A DNA stretch of 5,576 bases from Bacteriovorax stolpii (GTDB taxonomy: Bacteria; Bdellovibrionota; Bacteriovoracia; Bacteriovoracales; Bacteriovoracaceae): NCBI GenBank assembly GCA_945862475.1, contig CAMAYW010000186.1, positions 1 through 5,576 on the forward strand. Reading direction: 5' to 3'. Shown here piece by piece: positions 1 to 4,320 of the stretch (position 1 is its first letter; each line of letters starts with the position of its first letter). Made by a program: the position numbers and the translations under genes. The notes under the pieces are model-generated. The model was not told the DNA's origin. It saw nothing but the letters and a program-made list of their open reading frames with translations, and did no database searches.

Positions 1-591
1 TTGATATTGATTAAGTTTTTCATTTTTTGCCCACACTCTAAGGTTTGGTTCTACAGACCCACCGAGAAAAACATCGGCAACACCTGAGACTGTTTGAAAC
101 TGATCTTTCAGTTGATCTCGTACATAGGCCATCATCTCTTTTCGGTCCATGGTTTCTGAGGAGACAGCTAACCAAAGGATAGGCCTATCATCGGGGTTCA
201 CCTTACTAATAATAGGTGGATCAATGTTCTCTGGAAGAAATCGATTCGCTTGATTGATCCTTGCTTGAATTTCTGAAACGGCAACGTCAATATTTTTATC
301 CAGATTAAATTCAACCGAAATATTGGCAGATCCTAGTTTGGCTGAAGAAGTAAGGGTTTTAACTCCTTCAACAGAAAGAACGGCTGATTCAATAGGATCA
401 ATCACATCAAGTTCCATGACTTCGGGAGCAGCTCCTTCATAGGAGACAGAAATGTTCACCATCGGGAAATCGACATCTGGTAATTGAGAAACTCCCATCC
501 TTCGCATTTGAAGGAAACCAAAAATAATCAGTGCTCCCATGAGCATCCAAGCAAATACAGGTTTTTTAATTGAAACGTCTGATAAACTCAT
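1..591 (-). CDS. RND efflux transporter permease, AcrB/MdtB-like (partial, N-terminal 197 residues)
   Basis: Inner-membrane pump subunit of a tripartite RND system, which uses the proton gradient to push drugs or other compounds through a TolC-type channel. The reading frame is open from the ATG at 591 to base 1, so only about the first fifth of a usual 1000-1050 residue permease is present. Seen: a short cytoplasmic start (SLSDVSIKKPV), the first membrane helix at about residues 12-29, then the porter domain with family landmarks LPDVDFP (37-43), YEGAAPEVME (51-60), VEGV (74-77), SANISVEF (88-95) and LPENIDPP (119-126). These match the hydrophobic/amphiphilic-efflux (HAE) RND branch; metal-type RND pumps differ here. 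The start codon overlaps the stop of the upstream outer-membrane factor gene (ATGA, 591-588), and an AGGAG lies 7 bases before it, inside that gene. Substrate cannot be told from this part. Family call is very secure. Confidence 0.95.
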   Translation of the reverse strand, partial: MSLSDVSIKKPVFAWMLMGALIIFGFLQMRRMGVSQLPDVDFPMVNISVSYEGAAPEVMELDVIDPIESAVLSVEGVKTLTSSAKLGSANISVEFNLDKNIDVAVSEIQARINQANRFLPENIDPPIISKVNPDDRPILWLAVSSETMDRKEMMAYVRDQLKDQFQTVSGVADVFLGGSVEPNLRVWAKNEKLNQYQ

Positions 592-1829
592 GGAAGAACT
601 CCTGTCAGAGCCTCAAGATTTTTTTGATTAATATGACCGAGTGCTGTGAGCATGTCCACAGAACGCTTTGTTTGGATGTACATATTCATAGACTGAAGGA
701 CATCAAGATTCGTGACTAAACCAAACTGATAATCTTTCTTATTCAATTTGTAGGCCTCTTCTGATTTACTAAGCGCCTCTTTTAGTGATTTTAGTTGTTC
801 TTCAATTTGGATGAGATTCTGATAACTCACAGTGAGCTCTCTTTCGGCAGCTCTTAGAGTCTCATCTTTTCTCAGTTCAGAAATTCGCTTTTCTTGAGTC
901 GCTTGCCTTACAGCGGCCTGAACTCCTCCACCCTGATAAAGAGGAATACTGACTAAAACTCCTACATCCCATTCAGATGTGGCAAGAATACCGGTTCGTT
1001 CAATGTAATAATTCGTCGTGAGATCAACCTGAGGATAATGGGACCCCTTGGCAATTTCAATTTGCTTCATCGCTACTTTCGTTTGCTGTCCAGAGGCGAG
1101 GATATCAGGACGAGAAGCCAATTTTTGAAGATAATGATCTAAACTTAGATTCTCTTTAGGAGGTAAAATGTCTAGATTCACTTCACTTGGATTGAGAGCG
1201 GTATAAAACTCGAAAACTTTTTCTGCCTCATGTAGCTTCGACTTCGCCTCAAAAAGCTGAGATTCAGCGATGTGAAGCTGGGCCTGTGCCTCTACCAACT
1301 CTCCTCTTCTAGATCGTCCAATGGAAGAGCGCTCACTGATAACTTTGAGTCTTTCTTGACTGAAATTTTTAAGCTCCTCGACATTCTTCAAATCACTCTT
1401 CGCAAGCCCAAGATTGTAATAGGAGTTAATAACCAACTGATAAAGACTAATTTCTGTTGCATCTTTCAAATAACGAGCAAGTGTGATGTTTTCCTTTGCT
1501 AACTCAAGTGCAGCGAGAGAGCCTCCTCTAATAATGGGTTGAGTGAGTCTTAGTCCATAGGTGTATTGGCGAGTTAATAAAAAGGGACTTCTTCCAGCGG
1601 CATTGGGTGGATCAATTTTTGTATAGGTTCCAACACCCGAAATCGTAGGTCTTATGGCCGCCTCAGCTCTAGATTTTAATTCCACATTTTGATCAACGAA
1701 TGTATCTGCTCTTTTGATGGACTCCATGTTGACACGAGCTGCCTCAAAAGCCCCTTTAAGATTCACTGATCCAAAAGATGGATGACTTGAAAAACAAAAA
1801 ATGCCAATCAAAATACTCCACTTACTCAT
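588..1829 (-). CDS. TolC-family outer-membrane efflux protein
   Basis: Outer-membrane channel with a periplasmic helical tunnel, the exit duct of a tripartite efflux pump. The 413-residue protein begins with a signal peptide (about residues 1-20, MSKWSILIGIFCFSSHPSFG). No lipobox Cys follows, so it is TolC-like; the lipoprotein OprM/NodT type is not indicated. The two outer-membrane-efflux repeats are visible: repeat 1 has its beta segment at about 61-103 (LRLTQPIIRGGS) and helices to about 212; repeat 2 follows RPDILASGQQ (240-249) with YPQVDLTTNYY (265-275), VSIPLYQGGG (293-302) and FGLVTNLDVLQS (369-380). The helices are rich in Glu, Lys, Gln and Leu, as expected of coiled tunnel helices. 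It is at the short end for the family. It is the first gene of the operon, 44 bases after a predicted transcription start, and overlaps the permease gene by 4 bases. Only a weak GGGAAA precedes the ATG; the signal peptide justifies this start. The transported compound is unknown. Confidence 0.93.
   Translation of the reverse strand: MSKWSILIGIFCFSSHPSFGSVNLKGAFEAARVNMESIKRADTFVDQNVELKSRAEAAIRPTISGVGTYTKIDPPNAAGRSPFLLTRQYTYGLRLTQPIIRGGSLAALELAKENITLARYLKDATEISLYQLVINSYYNLGLAKSDLKNVEELKNFSQERLKVISERSSIGRSRRGELVEAQAQLHIAESQLFEAKSKLHEAEKVFEFYTALNPSEVNLDILPPKENLSLDHYLQKLASRPDILASGQQTKVAMKQIEIAKGSHYPQVDLTTNYYIERTGILATSEWDVGVLVSIPLYQGGGVQAAVRQATQEKRISELRKDETLRAAERELTVSYQNLIQIEEQLKSLKEALSKSEEAYKLNKKDYQFGLVTNLDVLQSMNMYIQTKRSVDMLTALGHINQKNLEALTGVLP
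599..603 (-). promoter_or_regulatory. Ribosome binding site of the RND permease gene
   Basis: AGGAG on the minus strand lies within the last codons of the outer-membrane factor gene, 7 bases before the ATG at 591. It supports that start and suggests that the permease is translated both by re-initiation (ATGA overlap) and by direct ribosome loading. Confidence 0.7.
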
Positions 1830-1879
1830 AAATTTTTTCCCGGGGACAAAGAATTTAACCGACTAAAAAGATATGGCCG

Positions 1880-1908
1880 ATTCTAAGTTGTGTTTTCAAT
1901 CTTGTCTA
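1880..1908 (-). promoter_or_regulatory. Predicted sigma70-type promoter of the efflux operon
   Basis: On the minus strand TAGACA (1908-1903, 5 of 6 with TTGACA) and TAGAAT (1885-1880, 5 of 6 with TATAAT) are separated by exactly 17 bases. Transcription would start near 1873, giving a leader of about 44 bases before the ATG at 1829. No clear operator palindrome for a local regulator was seen, and no regulator gene lies beside the operon in this window. Prediction from sequence only. Confidence 0.5.
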
Positions 1909-1942
1909 TCAACTTGAGTGGGATTTATCTCCGACATAAAAG

Positions 1943-1971
1943 GTTTTGTCAGCTTCATAAGTTCTTATAAT
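1943..1971 (+). promoter_or_regulatory. Predicted promoter of the protease gene
   Basis: A perfect TATAAT stands at 1966-1971. The best -35 lookalike, TTGTCA at 1946-1951 (5 of 6), is only 14 bases away, shorter than usual; the normal 17-base spacing gives the poorer GTTTTG at 1943-1948. Transcription would start near 1978, so the leader would be about 69 bases and carry the stem-loop at 1985-2032. The -10 element is convincing, but the -35 is not, so an activator or alternative sigma factor may be involved. Confidence 0.45.
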
Positions 1972-1984
1972 GAGAGTAAATGTA

Positions 1985-2032
1985 AGATGGAATAAAAGCA
2001 TTTAGGGCCTAAGCTTATTCCATATACCATCT
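1985..2032 (+). promoter_or_regulatory. Stem-loop in the 5' leader of the protease mRNA
   Basis: The leader can fold into an imperfect hairpin: GGAAT (1989-1993) with ATTCC (2017-2021), AAGC (1996-1999) with GCTT (2013-2016), and TTA (2002-2004) with TAA (2010-2012), closing a GGGCC loop (2005-2009). All unpaired stem bases are on the 5' side. A further or competing pairing is AGATGG (1985-1990) with CCATCT (2027-2032), which ends 4 bases before the AAGGAGGA ribosome binding site. It begins within about 10 bases of the predicted mRNA end. It could protect the mRNA or tune translation; no known riboswitch class was recognised. Confidence 0.35.
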
Positions 2033-2035
2033 CTC

Positions 2036-2043
2036 AAGGAGGA
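2036..2043 (+). promoter_or_regulatory. Strong ribosome binding site of the protease gene
   Basis: AAGGAGGA is close to a full anti-Shine-Dalgarno match and sits just before the ATG at 2047 (4 bases between AGGAGG and ATG). It fixes the start and predicts strong translation, unlike the two genes at 4206 and 4321, which have no such site. Confidence 0.85.
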
Positions 2044-2046
2044 GAC

Positions 2047-3297
2047 ATGAGACTTTTAGCCGTTATGGCCGTACTAGGCCTTTCCTTTGAAGCTTTTTCA
2101 GCAATCAACACTTCTTACTTTCAACCGCTTGATGTGAATGCTCTTCATGATCAAGAAGTTGCGAACGAAAAAAAGGGAGAAGCTCCTCGCTTTGCGGTTC
2201 CTCACAAGGTTTCTATTAAGCCTTCTTGGGAAAAATCTGGAACAGATTACGTTTGGACTCACCAAGTAACAGCTCCAAATGCAGTTTCATTGAACTTTGG
2301 TTTCTCGCGCTTCAATCTTCCAGAGGGTGCAGAACTTAATATTTATTCTGCAGACAGAACTCAATTCATCCGTTCTTTCACTTCAGAGGACAATAACGTT
2401 AATAACCAACTTTGGACTCCTGTGATCATGTCTGATGATGTCATCATTGAAGTTGTAGCTCCTGCAACAGTAGCTTCAAAAGTTGATATCGAGCTTGGAC
2501 AAATTGGTCAAGGTTTCAGAACTTTCGGTCAATCTACTCTTAAAGCTGGTAGCTGTAATATTGATGTTGCTTGTAATGAATCTAAAGGCTGGGAAAAAGA
2601 AGTTAACTCTGTAGCTGTGATCTCAACTGGTGGATCAGCTTTTTGTACTGGTTTCATGGTGAACAATACTTCAAATGATAAAACTCCTTATTTCATGACA
2701 GCTGCTCACTGTAGAATTACTGCTTCAACGGCTCCATCTCTTGTGACTTACTGGAACTACCAAACTTCTAAATGTGGTGGATCTCGTGATGGCAAAATGA
2801 CTGACTTCCAAACAGGATCAGTTCACCTAGCTTCAGGTGCAAAATCAGATTTTACACTTGTAAAATTAAACTCTCAGCCAAAAGCTGAATGGGGCGTTCA
2901 CTATGCTGGTTGGGATGCTACAACGACTGGACATGACTCTCCAGCGGTTGCTATTCACCATCCAAATGTTGATGAAAAATCAATTTCGTTCGAAAATCAA
3001 AACGCTGTGATCTCATCTTATGGCGGTCAAAGTTCTCCTGGAGATAACACTCACGTAAGAATTATTGACTGGGATAAAGGAACAACAGAGCCTGGTTCTT
3101 CAGGTTCTCCATTGTTCAACAAAGATCACCGAGTTGTTGGCCAGTTACACGGCGGCGGAGCTGCTTGTGGAAACGATCTTTCTGATTACTACGGCCGTCT
3201 TAATACATCATGGAAAGGTGATGGAACGAAAGGTGGAAGTTTAAAAGACCACTTAGATGCTGCTAATACTGGAACGATGATTACTGATACTATCTAA
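2047..3297 (+). CDS. Lysyl endopeptidase precursor (trypsin-fold serine protease, Achromobacter protease I type)
   Basis: Secreted protease expected to cut after lysine. The 416 residues hold a signal peptide (about 1-19), a family-typical propeptide (about 20-166, with FNLPEGAELNIYSADRTQFI at 89-108) and a mature domain (about 167-416). The triad is His221 (TAAHC), Asp268 (SDFT) and Ser352 (EPGSSGSP). Landmarks shared with Achromobacter protease I (API) include CNIDV, YWNYQ, AIHHPNV and QLHGG. The six Cys match the three API disulfides: 170-374, 176-243 and 200-222. Asp380 (LSDYYGR) corresponds to the residue that sets lysine specificity, and His368 to API His210. API Trp169 is replaced by Tyr325. 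Lys166 just before AGSC is a fitting self-cleavage site. Unlike API there is no long C-terminal extension. Family and triad are secure; cleavage specificity is inferred from homology. The gene has its own promoter, a strong ribosome binding site and a terminator, so it is probably transcribed alone. Confidence 0.95.
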   Translation: MRLLAVMAVLGLSFEAFSAINTSYFQPLDVNALHDQEVANEKKGEAPRFAVPHKVSIKPSWEKSGTDYVWTHQVTAPNAVSLNFGFSRFNLPEGAELNIYSADRTQFIRSFTSEDNNVNNQLWTPVIMSDDVIIEVVAPATVASKVDIELGQIGQGFRTFGQSTLKAGSCNIDVACNESKGWEKEVNSVAVISTGGSAFCTGFMVNNTSNDKTPYFMTAAHCRITASTAPSLVTYWNYQTSKCGGSRDGKMTDFQTGSVHLASGAKSDFTLVKLNSQPKAEWGVHYAGWDATTTGHDSPAVAIHHPNVDEKSISFENQNAVISSYGGQSSPGDNTHVRIIDWDKGTTEPGSSGSPLFNKDHRVVGQLHGGGAACGNDLSDYYGRLNTSWKGDGTKGGSLKDHLDAANTGTMITDTI

Positions 3298-3303
3298 ATA
3301 ATG

Positions 3304-3330
3304 AAGGCCCCGAAAGGGGCCTTTTTTTTT
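3304..3330 (+). terminator. Intrinsic terminator of the protease gene
   Basis: AAGGCCCC (3304-3311) and GGGGCCTT (3316-3323) form a perfect 8-bp stem around a GAAA tetraloop, followed by a run of T to 3330, starting 7 bases after the stop codon. It is very strong on the plus strand. On the minus strand the same hairpin follows the hydrolase stop codon (3342-3340), but the bases after it are CATTATTT, with no T run, so it should terminate that gene less well. Confidence 0.95.
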
Positions 3331-3339
3331 GGCATTAAA

Positions 3340-4206
3340 TTAAGATTTTGAACCGACTGTTTTTTGAATCATTTCCACAATTTCATATTGTATTTCTTTA
3401 TCATCATCAATGTCTGTGTGGTCTAAGGGAGAAAGGATATTTCTAACGTTCGTTTTTTCATCTCTTCTTGCGACATGGGGACCATCGTTAAGAACGAAAC
3501 TATTTTCACCAAAAACGTTTAAGTGCTGTTTTACATTTTGTGGAATGATACTGTGTGAAAATCCAATCGCGTCTATGGTTACGAGAAGATCTACTTTTCT
3601 AAAATTCTCTTTTAAAGAATCAAGCTCATCTGCGATCTCAATTGCTGTATCTCCACCTAAACTGTGGCCAACAAGAACAATCGGAAAGTCTTTGTGAACT
3701 TTTTTTATTTCCTCAATGATCTCATCTTTTTGATCCCAGCCGTAAATCCTCGATCCTTCAATAGCCTCAGCTATACGCCCAACACCAGCATATCCTCCTT
3801 CACTTTTGGAAGGTGAACTAAAGACATCAAGACCCTTAATAAAAATAATCGCAGGCCTTTTTAATGTACCGGCCTTGACTTCCTTATCATTTATTTTTTC
3901 TAATTTTTTCACTGACTCATCTTTCGCTATATCCTTAGCAAGATCTTTCGCTAAGTCTGGCCTAGGAAGGTCGGGAAGAGATGGAGAAGGAGGGGTCGGA
4001 AGATCTGGTAAAGGCAAAGAGGAACCTGCTGAAGGAGATGGCGGAACCTTTGAATGGCTTGAAAGATCTACTTTGTAATCAGGGTTTGGTGCAGGGACTT
4101 TTCCAGGCATCACTTTAGGATAAAGATTCTTGCCTCCTCGGGGATCGGCCCGAAGAGATTGAGACTGTTGTAAAGATCCTGGTGTCGTTAAATCTGCTTT
4201 CACCAT
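3340..4206 (-). CDS. Unclassified alpha/beta hydrolase with proline-rich N-terminal tail
   Basis: Probable esterase, lipase or thioesterase; the substrate cannot be told. Of 288 residues, the catalytic half starts near 117: a beta strand PAIIFIKGLDVF (118-129), the nucleophile elbow GHSLGG (180-185, Ser182), a strand ending in Asp212 (LLVTIDAIGF) and His263 (LDHTDIDDD), giving a plausible Ser-Asp-His triad in the right order. The first 110 residues look disordered: a Pro/Ser-rich stretch (about 54-83, LPDLP twice) and a charged repeat DLAK-DLAK-DIAK-D (84-96) running into a Lys/Glu-rich helix. No signal peptide or membrane segment is seen, so it should be cytoplasmic unless the tail is a non-classical export or targeting signal. 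An in-frame stop at 4221-4219 limits the start to ATG 4206 or GTG 4203; neither has a ribosome binding site. It is convergent with the protease gene and divergent from the ceramidase gene. The fold is fairly sure; I do not recognise a named family. Confidence 0.85.
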   Translation of the reverse strand: MVKADLTTPGSLQQSQSLRADPRGGKNLYPKVMPGKVPAPNPDYKVDLSSHSKVPPSPSAGSSLPLPDLPTPPSPSLPDLPRPDLAKDLAKDIAKDESVKKLEKINDKEVKAGTLKRPAIIFIKGLDVFSSPSKSEGGYAGVGRIAEAIEGSRIYGWDQKDEIIEEIKKVHKDFPIVLVGHSLGGDTAIEIADELDSLKENFRKVDLLVTIDAIGFSHSIIPQNVKQHLNVFGENSFVLNDGPHVARRDEKTNVRNILSPLDHTDIDDDKEIQYEIVEMIQKTVGSKS

Positions 4207-4209
4207 TTT

Positions 4210-4218
4210 ATTGTACCA
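4210..4218 (-). promoter_or_regulatory. Predicted extended -10 promoter of the hydrolase gene
   Basis: The minus strand reads TGGTACAAT (4218-4210): an extended TGn motif directly before TACAAT (5 of 6 with TATAAT). Its end is 3 bases from the ATG (4206) and 6 bases from the in-frame GTG (4203), so a normal start site would give an mRNA with almost no leader. This agrees with the lack of a Shine-Dalgarno sequence. No good -35 is placed at 16-18 bases; that stretch is occupied by a T9 tract. Confidence 0.4.
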
Positions 4219-4224
4219 TTACGC

Positions 4225-4233
4225 AAAAAAAAA
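4225..4233. repeat. A9/T9 homopolymer in the divergent intergenic region
   Basis: Nine consecutive A on the plus strand (T on the minus strand) lie 7 bases upstream of the extended -10 of the hydrolase gene, in its -35 to -10 spacer. The tract may bend the DNA, and its length could vary by slippage. Nothing else explains it. Confidence 0.6.
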
Positions 4234-4280
4234 CGAATGAGGCAAATTTTATTACCGACTAAACCAGTCCAGTTGCTAAA

Positions 4281-4310
4281 TTGATTTTCAGTTCCTGATT
4301 TATTTAAGAT
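4281..4310 (+). promoter_or_regulatory. Possible promoter of the ceramidase gene
   Basis: TTGATT (4281-4286, 4 of 6) and TAAGAT (4305-4310, 4 of 6) are 18 bases apart; an overlapping alternative is TTTTCA (4285-4290) with GATACT (4308-4313), 17 bases apart. Either would start transcription about 1-4 bases before or right at the ATG at 4321, implying a very short leader. The matches are weak and could be chance in A+T-rich DNA. Confidence 0.22.
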
Positions 4311-4320
4311 ACTTTTACCT

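Noticed and set aside
1272..1502. Plus-strand open frame of 76 codons inside the outer-membrane factor gene
   Set aside because: It lies antisense within a well-supported TolC-family gene, has no ribosome binding site and shows no recognisable protein features.
1839..1844. CCCGGG palindrome just upstream of the outer-membrane factor start, considered as an operator
   Set aside because: Six bases is too short to support an operator, and it has no second copy nearby.
3868..3970. DLAK/DIAK and LPDLP repeats considered as a DNA tandem repeat array
   Set aside because: The repeats are short, degenerate at the base level and kept in frame, so they are better described as low-complexity protein sequence.
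3410..4078. Two plus-strand open frames (3410-3697 and 3806-4078) opposite the hydrolase gene
   Set aside because: They are shadows of the hydrolase frame; the Gly/Arg-rich part of the second is just the complement of the Pro/Ser-rich tail. No start signals.
1858..4263. The 10-mer ACCGACTAAA at 1858-1867 and 4254-4263, upstream of both minus-strand genes that start in the window
   Set aside because: Several repeated 10-mers are expected by chance in a window of this size, and the two copies sit differently relative to the predicted promoters (after the predicted start site for the efflux operon, before the -10 for the hydrolase). No further similarity surrounds them.
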